The notes under the pieces: generated by a model | The model's input: only the letters and a program-made list of their open reading frames with translations | Database searches by the model: none | Told to the model about the DNA's origin: nothing | Shown: positions 23,520 to 34,692 of the stretch, in pieces | How the letters are laid out: the number at the start of each line of letters is the position of its first letter | Position numbering within the stretch: position 1 is the stretch's first letter | Source of the DNA: Cryphonectria parasitica EP155 | Taxonomy: Eukaryota > Ascomycota > Sordariomycetes > Diaporthales > Cryphonectriaceae | NCBI RefSeq assembly: GCF_011745365.1 | Contig: NW_024468918.1 | Coordinates: 248,001 to 312,000 of the forward strand | Direction: 5' to 3' | Length of the DNA stretch: 64,000 bases | Made by a program: the position numbers and the translations under genes

Positions 23520-24918
23520 ATGGCTTACAACGACGATGCAGTTTTGGCTCGCTTGTCTGCCTTGAACGAGAGTCATGACAGCATTGCCACGGCCGCACAA
23601 TGGATTATGTTTCACAGGTACGAGAGTTCCGATCCACAGGTCTTCAATTTCTTCCTTTCTGGTTAGCATGCTGCTGGTGGACGTCTGACTCATTCTTTTT
23701 TGCAGACGGCATGCAGATAGGACTGTGGAGATATGGTTCCAGAAGTTAAAGGAGTCGCCCAGCACTCGGCGATTGAATCTGATATATCTGAGCAACGGTA
23801 CGTCTCTGAACTCGGACCTTGCCTTAGGCTTAGGTGGATGGAAATGGCGCCATCTAATATGCGATATGTTTTATAGAGGTTGTTCAGCAATCCAAAGCTC
23901 GTCACAAGAACGACTTCCCTTTGGCGTTTTCTCCTATAGTTGCGGAGGCAGTTGCCGTGGCGTACAAGGGAGCCACTCCAGATGTACAGAACAAAGTTCG
24001 CCGTGTCGTCGAGGTCTGGAGGGATCGGTCTGTCTTTGAAAGTGCGATTCAGGGCGCTATCGAGGCTCGAATCGACGGTATGTTCACACCTGAGGGCTGC
24101 CGCTCTACAATATGCCACTGACATACCATGCAGATCTGGACAAAGCTAGGGGCACGGTCAAGAGCGGAGTCGCGAGCGCTACCATTGGTGGTGGTGGCCC
24201 ATCCGTGCCGTCTGAGCTGACACCACTGCTCACGCCGGCCTCGGCTGTATCCAAGCTGGCCCTATCCATCAAGGCGAAGACGAGCGCGGCCGAGCAGGAG
24301 TATGCTAAGAATACTGACCCTAATCAACCCACGCCTTCAGCGCCGGTCTATGCGGCCCGGCTCAACGGCCTGTTGAAGACTCTCGCCTCTGCTGAGGGGG
24401 CGGTCGCAGAGTGCGTCAAGGCCCGGAAGGAGCTGGTCGGAGCTCTTGAGAAACTTCTCGACACGAACAAGACGAGCTTGGACGCCGAAGAGAAGGAACT
24501 CGCCCAGCTCACCGAGAGAAAGTCTGATATCGAACAGAAGAAGCAAGATGTCGAAATGGCCATCATGCGCGGTCTAGCCGATCAGGATTCGGGTACCCAA
24601 GGCCCCAAGTCTGGCAGTCCTGTGCCGGAGCCTGACAGACCCGAGGTTGAGGCCTTGACACCTCCGCCTGTGTCTGACGAGCCCGATTTTTATGAGCCAG
24701 AACCCGCCGCTTCCGAGTTCGAGCCCGTCCCGGCACAGCCCGCCTTTCCTCAAGCACAACCTACGGGGCTCGAGGCTCTTTCTCACCTGGCATCTCAGTA
24801 CTCTGCTGTTCCCGTCTCCGTGAATGGGCAGAATAAGAGGCGAAAGATCGATGGTGAAGAGATTCCCGATCTCGGCGATGAGATGGACCCCAACATCGAC
24901 GAGATGATACGCCAGTGA
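23520..24918 (+). CDS. RTT103: CID-domain protein, Rtt103 / RPRD type
   Basis: Binds the phosphorylated RNA polymerase II C-terminal domain and acts in 3'-end processing and termination. Model: join(23520..23617,23706..23797,23877..24077,24134..24918), 391 aa. The N-terminal CID (about 1-130) reads MAYNDDAVLARLSALNESHD, then IATAAQWIMFHR|RHADRTVEIW and the helix-rich LNLIYLSNEVVQQSKARHKN with PIVAEAVAVAY. A coiled coil follows at about 215-275 (AVAECVKARKELVGALEKLL, LAQLTERKSDIEQKK), then a Pro/Glu-rich linker and a basic patch NKRRKIDGEEIPDLGDEMDP at the end. All four exons are needed to complete the CID. Rtt103 is the closest known type; other CID proteins lack this coiled coil. Confidence 0.9.
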
Positions 24919-25814
24919 TAGGTGCAAGAAGGAAATACGGGGCAATGAGACAGCACAAAAACCTGTCAACTTTCAGGCAGGCGAAGGGCATTCCACAGGA
25001 CCGATCGTGACCACGTTGGACCGATTTTCGATTATCGACAGCTTCAATAATAATAGTCTGGACTCTCTCAATACCGTTACAAAGGCTTCCCTACAATATT
25101 ATTTCTTCGGGTTGGGCATGATTGCCTGTATCATTACTGCTGCTCATTATGTTTCTGTGGCTGCCCGGTAGAGGATAGCTGGTTTTTTTCGACCTGGATC
25201 TCAATAGGGATGTATGCTCTGGGACTAGAACAAGCCTACCTCGGCCAGACGCCAAGGATACCTGGACTCTTGTGATGCCCACGTACTGCGTCCACGCTAC
25301 ATCTGCAATGCCTTCTTTGCCTCGGTAGATGAGGGCAACCGGGTCAAAACGATAATATCTCGAGATGAAGTAATTCGTGCGAGTCGCTCAAATCAAATGC
25401 CTCCCTTCTCAGGTGTCAAGACAACTGCTTACCCCATGAAAAGATTGTATTCTCTGACGAGATTTGCCTTGGAGCAAACTCACGATCTCGAACATATACC
25501 CTCGTCCTTTTGGGACTTCCCCTGTGGCCTAGTATTGAAGATGCGATCAGCGGGAACGAGTGTCACTGTTGGTGGAGCTAGCCCCTGGGCCCTTGCACTG
25601 AGGCGCTAGCGGCTGAAAACAGACCCACCACCTTCAATGACGAACTTCGGCCTTCAAGTCTTGATGGCGGCGTCAATTCTCCGACTTCATCTTGCTGCGC
25701 TTACTTATGGACCACACGCCTTTCCTCAACAATCGGTGACCATGAGCTGCCAGATATTTATGTCTATTAACAGATAGTTATCCTATCTTCCCCTGTCTTA
25801 GCCATTTCATCATA
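24919..25814. other. Intergenic between RTT103-like gene and MDL1
   Basis: No gene supported. It holds the 3' UTR of the CID gene and, at the right, the MDL1 promoter and leader. Confidence 0.55.
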
Positions 25815-28271
25815 ATGGTTTCGGGGGCAGCCGCGCGCCGTGCTTACGGCGCGCTCCAGCTGCTCCCACCGCGCAGTCTCAGCTCTTCTGGCTCTACCCT
25901 AGGCGTCGCTTCGGGTAGACCTCAAATACCAGAGCTTCTAAATACTACTAGCACTTTCTCGTCGTTGAGGATCCTTTCGACTCGGCCGCTCGTTGGTGCG
26001 ACACCCTCACGTCCTTTCTCTTCGTTTCGGAACGTCCCAGATCCCCATCAACCAACATCCACCGGTATTATTGCGGAAGTATTCACGAAAGCATTCCAGT
26101 CGACGACAAGAAGACGTGGGATAATACAATATGGCACAACTCGGCCGCTCTCAACGACTACGGTCTTACGGCAGGAAGCACAACGGCCGACAAAAGAGCC
26201 TGTAGTGAAGGAGGCGAACGAAGCTGCGAAGGAGCAGAACAAGGAAAACACCGAGCAAGCACCGGAGCAGAATGATGACACTCACGAGCATGGCTTTAAG
26301 CAGACCGAACGCGCCAAGCAGGCCGCACAGGTCAACATGAGTGCACGGCTATCGAAGGAGGGCAAGAGCTCCAACCAGGGCGGGTGGGCCGAGATTGTGC
26401 GTCTTGTCAAGATTGCTAGGCCTGAGGTCAAGTGGTTGAGCATATCGTTCGTCTTCTTGCTCCTCTCGTCCGCAGTCACCATGTCGATTCCCTTCTCGGT
26501 CGGGCGCATTCTGGACATTGCTACCTCCAGCAAGGATGAGACCACGTTGTTCGGCCTGACTCTGAACCAATTCTTCATGGGATTCGCAGCGTTCATGACC
26601 CTAGGCGCCTGTGCGAATTTTGGACGTGTCGTGTTGCTGCGGATCGTTGGTGAAAGGGTTGTCGCCAGACTGAGATCACAGCTGTACCGCAGGACTTACG
26701 TGCAGGATGCCGAGTTCTTTGACGCCAACAGGGTGGGCGACCTCATCTCACGCTTGAGCTCCGACACGGTCATTGTCGGCAAGAGCATCACGCAGAATAT
26801 CTCTGACGGCCTCAGAGCTATTGTCAGCGGTGCGACTGGGTTTGCGGCCATGGCTTGGTTGAGCCCCAAGTTGACATCTGTGATACTGTTGATGTTCCCA
26901 CCGATCGCCATTGGAGCCTTTTTCTACGGCCGCTTCATCCGTAACATCAGTCGACAGATCCAGAAGAATCTAGGCACCCTCACCAAGATCGCCGAGGAAC
27001 GCCTGGGCAACATCAAGACCAGTCAGGCATTTGCCGGCGAGATACAGGAAATCAATCGTTACAATAAGCAAGTCCGGAGGATCTTCAACTTAGGACGAAA
27101 AGAGTCAATCATCGCGGCCACTTTCTTCGGATCGACCGGCTGGGCTGGGAACATGACCATCCTCGCGCTGCTCATCGTGGGTGGCAACCTGGTGCGCTCC
27201 GGAGTAATGACCATGGGCGATCTGACGAGCTTCATGATGTACACCGTCTTTGCCGGATCGAGTCTCTTTGGTGTGTCTGGATTCTACTCTGAACTCATGA
27301 AGGGAGTCGGCGCTGCGTCCCGCTTGTTTGAACTACAAGACAGACACCCTACCATCCCCGCTACTGTCGGCAAGAAGGTCATCTCCGCCCAGGGTCCAAT
27401 TCGCTTCAATGGCATCAGCTTCGCCTATCCTACACGACCGGCTGTATCTATCTTTCGCAACATCGACTTCGAAATTCCATCCGGCAGCAACGTGTGCATT
27501 GTGGGCCCATCAGGCGGTGGCAAGTCGACTGTGGCCTCCCTGCTTTTGCGCTTCTATAATCCTACAACGGGCAGTATCACCATAAATGGTGTAGACATCA
27601 AGGACATGAATGTCAAGTCGCTGCGGCGCCGCATCGGCATGGTTGCGCAAGAGCCTGTACTCTTCTCAGGCACGGTCGCCGAGAACATTGCCTACGGCAG
27701 GCCAGACGCCTCCCGAACCGAGATCATCATGGCGGCCAGGAAGGCCAACTGTGGCTTCATCAGCGACTTTCCCGAGGGTCTCGAGACGCAAGTCGGTGCT
27801 CGTGGCGCTCAACTGTCGGGTGGCCAGAAGCAGCGCATTGCTATTGCTCGAGCGCTCCTGAAAGATCCGGACATTCTTATCCTGGATGAGGCGACAAGCG
27901 CCCTGGATGCCGAATCCGAGACCCTCGTGAACTCTGCGCTGGCCAAGCTGCTCGAGGGCCGCAGCACGACCATCTCGATCGCACACCGTCTGTCTACCAT
28001 CAAACGGTCAGACCGCATTATCGTGCTCTCGAGCGAGGGCACTGTGGCGGAGACTGGCAGTTACACCGAGCTGAGCGCCAACCCTGAGAGCGCCTTCAGC
28101 AGGCTGATGGAATGGCAGATGAGCGGTGGTGAGATCCCTGCCGATCAGCGCCAGGCGAGAAATTCACCGCACGTCACCGAGACAGAGGAGATTGAGGACG
28201 ACCTGGCGGAAGACGAGGTAGAGGACGAGGCGGAACAGGTTCATGAAAAGGTGGGGGAGAGGAAGGAGTAA
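25815..28271 (+). CDS. MDL1: Mitochondrial half-type ABC transporter (Mdl1/ABCB10 type)
   Basis: Inner-membrane ABC exporter; yeast Mdl1 exports peptides from the matrix. Single exon, 818 aa. The N-terminal 130 residues are rich in Arg, Ser and Ala with few acids (MVSGAAARRAYGAL, RPFSSFRNV), a clear presequence, followed by an acidic/Gln linker. The TMD starts at about 199 (KIARPEVKWLSISFVFLLLS) with six helices. The NBD has Walker A GPSGGGKST (about 564), Q-loop MVAQEPVLFSG, signature LSGGQKQR (about 666), Walker B ILILDEATSALD and H-loop IAHRLST. All catalytic residues are intact. The C-terminus carries an acidic tail (EEIEDDLAEDEVEDEAEQ). As one TMD-NBD unit, it must dimerise. Mdl1 rather than Atm1 is indicated by the overall motif set, with moderate certainty. 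Confidence 0.92.
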   Translation: MVSGAAARRAYGALQLLPPRSLSSSGSTLGVASGRPQIPELLNTTSTFSSLRILSTRPLVGATPSRPFSSFRNVPDPHQPTSTGIIAEVFTKAFQSTTRRRGIIQYGTTRPLSTTTVLRQEAQRPTKEPVVKEANEAAKEQNKENTEQAPEQNDDTHEHGFKQTERAKQAAQVNMSARLSKEGKSSNQGGWAEIVRLVKIARPEVKWLSISFVFLLLSSAVTMSIPFSVGRILDIATSSKDETTLFGLTLNQFFMGFAAFMTLGACANFGRVVLLRIVGERVVARLRSQLYRRTYVQDAEFFDANRVGDLISRLSSDTVIVGKSITQNISDGLRAIVSGATGFAAMAWLSPKLTSVILLMFPPIAIGAFFYGRFIRNISRQIQKNLGTLTKIAEERLGNIKTSQAFAGEIQEINRYNKQVRRIFNLGRKESIIAATFFGSTGWAGNMTILALLIVGGNLVRSGVMTMGDLTSFMMYTVFAGSSLFGVSGFYSELMKGVGAASRLFELQDRHPTIPATVGKKVISAQGPIRFNGISFAYPTRPAVSIFRNIDFEIPSGSNVCIVGPSGGGKSTVASLLLRFYNPTTGSITINGVDIKDMNVKSLRRRIGMVAQEPVLFSGTVAENIAYGRPDASRTEIIMAARKANCGFISDFPEGLETQVGARGAQLSGGQKQRIAIARALLKDPDILILDEATSALDAESETLVNSALAKLLEGRSTTISIAHRLSTIKRSDRIIVLSSEGTVAETGSYTELSANPESAFSRLMEWQMSGGEIPADQRQARNSPHVTETEEIEDDLAEDEVEDEAEQVHEKVGERKE

Positions 28272-29746
28272 TATGTTGTGGCCGGTCAAAAGGACAGGGG
28301 CATAGACAGCTTGCGTGCTATCGAAACAAAAGCGACTTGGGTATCTTGTATGATACGTCTCGGTGAATACGGACTGGTCGGCCTACTTGGTATGAGGTCC
28401 AACTTGACTCTTGAAGCTTTACCGCCCGTTCAGACTGGCTTGCCTTGGGACGTTGCGCGATGTTTACACGTGATGTTCGGGTGATTACACGCCCCTTAGC
28501 GAGTCCTCTGGAGATCCTTTTTTTTCTTACATATATAAACAAAATAGTAAACAATATCGCCGCTCAAATGTTTTTATAAAGTAGAAAAGAAAAACACACA
28601 GGAAGAAAGCAAAGGAAAGAAAATTCATTAGGATCTTCTTCTCCTCTCCACTATCATGACAGCAGCTCGAATGTTCTGCATAAGTCTAGTACAAGCATGC
28701 TTTCCCATGAAAGTGTACTTCATTACCGCAACACAAGCCAACCTTGACAAAAAGGCACATCAACGCCACATTTCCGCACAACAATATGTAGTTCCACAAG
28801 CTTGCGACAGATGGTATCCTGTGTCTACTCAAAAAGGGCGCGAGTACGACCTGTGCACGTTCGCCCGTCTAAGCAATAGGGTACCTTGAATACCACTATA
28901 TACATCCTCGTAATACGGGCTTAAGGCCTGCAACCATCTGCCCGAACCCCGTCGCTCCGGAAACTTCTCTTCCTCTCCCCTATTCTTAATTACCTTACTT
29001 ATGCAGCAACTCCACTGTACGGCTCGAATAAAATAGCCCATTCTGTCGAAGTCCGACTATACGGCCTGGATAAAGCATGCCAACCTCAGTCACAGACATA
29101 CGGTACATGCGGGCCCAGCATCGAGGACTTCCGTATGTCGCCCTAAGATGCAACTGACTCATTGAAGAACAGATAAACAAGAGGAGGAAGAAAGCGGGGC
29201 AAGAAAGAAAAACAAAAGGCTGCCTGTTTTGCAGAAAGCACGCCTGCTACAGTCCATACTTCTCATACGCCGAAGAGTCACCATTTTACCTGTAACATGC
29301 AGCTGACAGGCGGGAGCGGGATAGGACGGCATAGCGTGCATGTACTGTTGTAGTTGCAGTAGCCTATAACTACTCTATTGGCAGACACGAATACCAAAAA
29401 AAACATGCTGATCGACAACGTTACAGCGGCAAGGTTGGATGAATGAGCATCAAAGAAAGAATGGGGAAAAAAGATGAAAAAGGATGAATATGCTGGCACT
29501 TGCATTTAGAAGGGGATCATTTCGAGAATGACACGGGACAGCTGCTACGGATTTCGCCCCAATTCCGGATGTCCTGGGTTGCATATATATAATATCGTAC
29601 TCTGTGAAATCGTGTATTTATAAGAAATGATTACCTCGATTGTCTTCTTTCTCTTTTTCTTATGGAGAAGAACGGTGAAAGATCATCATTATCATAGTCA
29701 CCATCATTTGTTCTCGTGAAGGAATATCGAATAGTTGTTGTTCACC
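28272..29746. other. Intergenic between MDL1 and the P450 gene
   Basis: 1.5 kb with no supportable gene. The right part is AT-richer (29580-29700, with ATATATA-type sequence) and probably contains the P450 core promoter. Confidence 0.55.
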
Positions 29747-30421
29747 ATGGCTATTCTGAGTGTCATGAGGCCTCATCTGGGCAGCTTATTCGTGATGGCC
29801 TTTGTCGCTGTAAGTTAATTCTCAACCTCCTTGTTGACTCACCCTGGTGGTTCAGACGAAGTTATCAGAAGCCATCTTGCAATAGACTAACACACCATTC
29901 ACCCATCCTCAAAAGATCATCGGCTACCTCGCCTACTCGGTTCTATACAACATCTTCTTCCACCCACTACGATCATTCCCAGGCCCCTTGCTCATGCGCA
30001 CGAGCCGTCTGCCCTATTGCTTCCACCTCCTCTCGGGACGTCTTCCCTTTAGGGTTCTCGAACTGCACAAGACATATGGTAGCGTGGTGCGCATCGCCCC
30101 TGACGAGCTCGTCTTCGCGGACGCGCGTGCCTGGCGGGACATCATGGGCCATCGCGCGGCAGGGGAACCCGAGATGGAAAAGGCCAAGATCTTTTACCGG
30201 GGGAGGGCAAACGCGCCAACGACTCTACTCAACGCCGACAGGGACGACCACGGGAAGCTGAGGAGGCTGCTGGCGCATGGGTTCAGCGAGCGGAGCATGC
30301 GGGAGCAGCAGCCCATCATCATGCGGTATGTCGACCTTTTGATCAGGCGGCTTCATGAGAACTCCCAGGGCGGGACCAACAAGCTGGACATGGTCAAGTG
30401 TGAGTAGTTTGCTATGATGCA

Positions 30422-30490
<69 letters not shown>

Positions 30491-31707
30491 GCCTGACATA
30501 CTTGTGTGCCGTAGGGTACAACTACACCACGTTCGATGTCATCGGCGACCTGACCTTTGGCGAGCCCTTCGGCTGTCTTGAGAACTCCGACTACCACCCC
30601 TGGGTCTCTATGATCTTCGCAGGCATTAAGTTCGGCGCCTACGGGCTGACGTCCAGGTCCCTCCCCTGGGTCCAGCGCCTCGTGATGGCGCTCGTACCCC
30701 GCGGCCTGGCCAAGAAGCGCGAAGAACACCTCAAGCTCACCAAGGAGAAGCTTCTCAAGCGCATGAACATGGGTGCCTCACGACCCGACCTGATCGAGGG
30801 CCTACTGCGAAAGCACCAGGACGTGGGGGAGAAGGGGAAGAATGATCATCATCATGACGACAATGACGACGACGACATCGTCATGGACGTCCACAGGCTA
30901 CAATTGTCGTGTAGCGGGCTGATCGTTGCCGGATCAGAGACCACGGCCACGCTACTTTCGGGCGTCACGTACCTGCTCGGTCGGAACCCGGACAAGCTGG
31001 CCAGGCTGACGGCCGAGGTGCGATCCGCGTTCCAGAGGGAGGATGAGATCGATTTTGCGTCGGCGAGCAGGCTGAATTACCTCCTGGCCTGTCTCGACGA
31101 GGGGCTGCGCATCTATTCTCCCACGCCGCTGGGCTTGCCTCGCTCGGTGCCCAAGGGGGGTTGGACCATTGCCGGGCATTATGTCGCCGAGGATGTAAGT
31201 GACTACCCAGGTTGACATGACACTGCAAGCCACACGTGGATGTCCTTTGCTAATCATGAGTTGCCTCGTCCTCATCCTCCTCTTGCAGACGATTGTGTCT
31301 CAGTACCACTATGCCCTGTACCACAATGAGGAGTTCTTCACGGCACCTGAGGAGTTCCACCCAGAGCGCTGGCTTGGGGACCCGAGGTTTGCCACTGACA
31401 ATCGTGATATATTCCAGCCTTTCCACGTTGGACCGAGGAACTGTGTGGGCAGAAAGTAAGCCGTGATATTGTTTCGCTCCGCTCCCCTTCGAATTGCATT
31501 TCCGTGTAGCAAAACTGACCATCTTCTTCCCAATGCAGTCTGGCATATGTTGAGATGCGCGTCATCCTCGCCCGCACGCTGTGGAATTTCGACCTGAAGC
31601 TTGCCGAGGACAGCCAAAACTGGATCCGCGAGCAAAAGATTTATCTGCTGTGGGAGAAACAGGCTCTGAACGTGTACCTGGTGCCGAGGAAATTTGAGCA
31701 ATCATAA
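29747..31707 (+). CDS. Cytochrome P450 monooxygenase, microsomal
   Basis: Haem-thiolate monooxygenase; substrate unknown. Model: join(29747..29809,29916..30399,30515..31194,31289..31455,31539..31707), 520 aa. It has an N-terminal ER anchor (MAILSVMRPHLGSLFVMAFV, IIGYLAYSVLYNIFF), then the Pro-rich hinge FHPLRSFPGP, the I-helix AGSETTAT at about 321-328, the ExxR motif EGLR (E378/R381), PERW, and the haem loop FHVGPRNCVGR with Cys461. The protein is intact. It is related in style to fungal CYP65-like enzymes, but I cannot fix a family. An unusual His/Asp-rich insertion (DHHHDDNDDDD) lies before the I-helix. Intron 2 contains a compound (CT)14(GT)13 microsatellite. No other secondary-metabolism gene is nearby, so it does not look like part of a cluster. 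Confidence 0.92.
30429..30482. repeat. Compound microsatellite (CT)14(GT)13 in a P450 intron
   Basis: It occupies most of intron 2 (30400-30514) of the P450 gene, close to the polypyrimidine/acceptor side. Length change could affect splicing. Confidence 0.95.
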
Positions 31708-32357
31708 ACGGCTTTGTACTGTGGCAAACCAAGGCCATTCTTCTTCATCAATTAGTAGTGTATGTTTGGGACGAACATACCATAGCATGTTTGCGCTGGG
31801 CTGCCTTGTACTTTGTCCACTAGTGAATTTTTATTGAATAAAGGGAACTGGGTTTCTTCCTCTTCCTGTTGTTGCCCTAATAGGACTTTAGAGGGCGAAC
31901 AGGTACCTGTAGGAGAGTGAAACGCCATCTGCTGCTCCACACTGAGTTGAGTGAGGACTAATTAAGGTTCTGAATACTTGCAGCAGTTGCAGCCCAGCAG
32001 TAAAGGCGATCTCGGCAGTGCTTGCCTCTGATGCTGCAGCTGAATAGTGGGGCTCAAGTTCCGGGGTCGGCATGGTGGCCCGCTAGTCAAAAAAGAAAAA
32101 CAACGTGCCAACTAGACCCCTCCAGCCCCTCCAAACTCGAAAAAAAAAAAAAAAAAAAGATTAAAAAAGGAAGGAAAGAAGAATGGCAGCCTCTCCTTAT
32201 AGAAACATTTCTTATGTGAACCAAGATTTTTATTGAGAAGGCTGTATGATTTTGCTGGTGGCTATGCTCTGTTATATCTGCCAAAGAGTCACATGAATCG
32301 ACGTGAAGTGAGGTCACAGTGGCTCAAGACATAACGAGATTCGAAAGGATACTCGGG

Positions 32358-32363
32358 TGACTC
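32358..32363 (+). promoter_or_regulatory. TGACTC core, possible Gcn4/CPC1 site
   Basis: Core of the amino-acid general-control element, 334 nt upstream of the aspartate kinase ATG. As a 6-mer it could be chance; its meaning rests on the fuller site at 32493. Confidence 0.45.
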
Positions 32364-32492
32364 TATTCAATTAGTCCCTCCTAATTTTTTCTCTTCCCAC
32401 CCCTCCCCTTCTCTCTCTTTCGTTTCCCTCCTGGACCCCTTCTCCATTATCCTTGCACCGCTCGACTGGATGGTGATTTTGCTCCACCCAAT

Positions 32493-32499
32493 TGACTCA
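32493..32499 (+). promoter_or_regulatory. TGACTCA, Gcn4/CPC1-type site
   Basis: Perfect consensus for the bZIP activator of cross-pathway (general amino acid) control, about 200 nt upstream of the start codon of a threonine/methionine biosynthesis gene, which is a known class of target. Confidence 0.65.
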
Positions 32500-32696
32500 C
32501 GTCAACGTCGTCGAATTTCCAAGGTTCGCAACCAGTCCTTCATTCCTGCGAGCCATTTCCAACCCATATTCGCTCAATCGACCACCGTTCCTCAAAAAAG
32601 GACTCCAGGCGGTCCCGGGTGGTTTTTAAATCTGTATCATCGTCCTGTCGTTTCTTGAAGAGAAGGAACTATCTGTCATCAATACACAGGCACTCA

Positions 32697-34692
32697 ATGG
32701 GAGAGGCCGTCATGATGAAGTCTGTCGTGAGGAATAATTGCCCAAATGGCTGGGTGGTTCAGAAGTTTGGTGGCACCAGCGTGGGCAAATGGCCGGAAAA
32801 GGTACGGTTGCAGTGTGTGGTCGATTTATGCTATCCTCGTGCTTGGTCCTTGTTTGCAACCCTCTCAATCTTGATAGCAAGTAAGCTGATGATCATCATT
32901 CTGTCCGCAGATAGCAGAGGACATCGTCAGGTATGTCGCCCACCGTGCTGGTGCGGTCTGCTGTTCAGCCCCAGGCGTGCTGACTGACTCATGATGGGGC
33001 AGGGCGAGTATGAGTGACAACAAGGTCGCTATCGTCTGCTCAGCACGAAGCTCGGGGAAGAAGGTCACGGGCACCACAAGTCGGTGAGTGTGTGGTCCAT
33101 TACCAATCTGAACCTGGTGCTATTGATGAGCCTGGCCAAGGCCCATCGTTATGGACATCCTCGGCTGACAGATCACTCACTTGCGGCGCTAAAACTGAAG
33201 ACTCCTCGAGGTCTTCAGGAGATTACGGAATATAGACGCTGCGACTGGCGAACATGCCATGCAGACTGAGTTGACGGAGCAGGCCAACAGCATCATACAA
33301 GACATCTGCAACGACCACATCGCTGCCGCAGAGTCATCTGTCCGAGATCCTGAGCTCAGGGAGTCACTAAAGCAGGATATCCAAAATGAGTGCCAGGAGC
33401 TCGTCGAGTACATTCAGGCCTCAAAACGCTTCAAGCTCGAGATCAACTCAAGATCCAAAGACCGTGTCGTCAGTTTTGGTGAGAGGTTGAGCTGCAGATT
33501 TATGGCATATGTCTTAAGAGACAGGGTGCGTGTCCCCTTCTTGCACGTGCCCCTCGAGGAAGATGAGGCGATGTAGCTAACCTCGGAATGCAGAATGTGG
33601 AGGCAGAATACGTCGACCTTGCCGATGCGCTGCACACGGACGGCGCAGTGCGCCTCGACACCTTCTTCTACCGTGATGCAGCAGCCATCTTCAAAGCCAA
33701 GGTCGCCGCCTGCGAGGACCGCGTCCCCGTCATCACTGGCTTCTTCGGTAACGTCCCTGGCAGCCTGATGGACGGCGATGTCGGGCGGGGCTACACCGAC
33801 CTGTGCGCCGCGCTCGTCGCGGTGGGCCTCAGCGCGGACGAGCTGCAGATCTGGAAGGAGGTCGACGGTATTTTCACGGCTGACCCCACCAAGGTGCCCA
33901 CGGCGCGGCTGTTGGCGTCCATCACGCCGTCCGAGGCCGCCGAGCTGACCTTCTACGGGTCCGAGGTCATCCACCATCTCACGATGGACCAGGTGATCAA
34001 GGCGACCCCGCCGATCCCGGTGCGCATCAAGAACGTCAAGAATCCACGCGGCGCCGGCACCATCGTCGTCCCAGACCCAGTGCTGGCGCCCGGTCACGAG
34101 CTGAAGCGCTCGAGGCCGAGCGAGATCAACCTGGCAAGAAAGACGCCCAAACGGCCCACGGCTGTCACCATCAAGGACAAGATCTCAGTCATCAACGTGC
34201 ACTCCAACAAGAGGTCCATCGCGCACGGGTTCGTGGCGCGCGTGTTTATGATCCTGGACAAGTACAAGATCTCGGTCGACCTCATCTCCACGAGTGAGGT
34301 GCACGTGTCGATGGCGATTCACCTGCAGAGCTCCGAGACCGAGGGTTTCGAACTGGCCACCAAGGAGCTGGCCGAGTGCGGCGATGTTAGTGTGCTGCAC
34401 GGCATGGCTATCCTGAGCCTGGTCGGCGCGGACATGAAGAACATGATCGGTGTGGCCGGCAAAATGTTCACAACGCTCGGCGGGCACAATGTCAACATTG
34501 AGATGATTTCACAGGGTACGTCTGTCCAAGTCTTTTTTCCTTGTCCTTTCTTCTTGTTTTCTTGTCTCACTCTAACAATACCCTGTGGCTATAGGAGCAA
34601 GCGAGATCAATATCTCGTGCGTCATTGACGCCCGTGATGCGACGAGGGCCATGAATGTACTTCATACGAGCCTCTTCACATTTTTAGAATGA
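32697..34692 (+). CDS. HOM3: Aspartate kinase
   Basis: Catalyses ATP-dependent phosphorylation of aspartate, the first step to threonine, methionine and homoserine. Model: join(32697..32801,32911..32930,33003..33083,33201..33525,33594..34515,34595..34692), 516 aa. The kinase core has VVQKFGGTSVGK (Lys23), AIVCSARSSGKKVTGTTSRLL, SRSKDRVVSFGERLSC, VITGFFGNVPGSLMDGDVGR, GYTDLCAALVAVGLSADELQ and WKEVDGIFTADPTKVPTARL. Two C-terminal ACT domains (about 385-516) contain INVHSNKRSIAHGF and HNVNIEMISQGASEINISCV, the usual feedback-regulation region. Exon 2 has only 20 nt. The exon 4 acceptor (33199-33200) was chosen because it alone gives TSRLLEVFRRLRNIDAATG in frame, avoiding stops just upstream. A TGACTCA site upstream fits cross-pathway control. 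Confidence 0.95.

Larger units (their letters stand above)
31708..32696. promoter_or_regulatory. Intergenic and aspartate kinase promoter
   Basis: No gene supported. It contains an A19 run (32140-32158), a pyrimidine-rich leader (32380-32450) and two TGACTC elements upstream of the aspartate kinase gene. Confidence 0.65.

Noticed and set aside
29747..31707. Secondary-metabolite gene cluster around the P450
   Set aside because: Neighbours are MDL1, aspartate kinase and KIN17; no synthase, transporter of cluster type or Zn2Cys6 regulator nearby.
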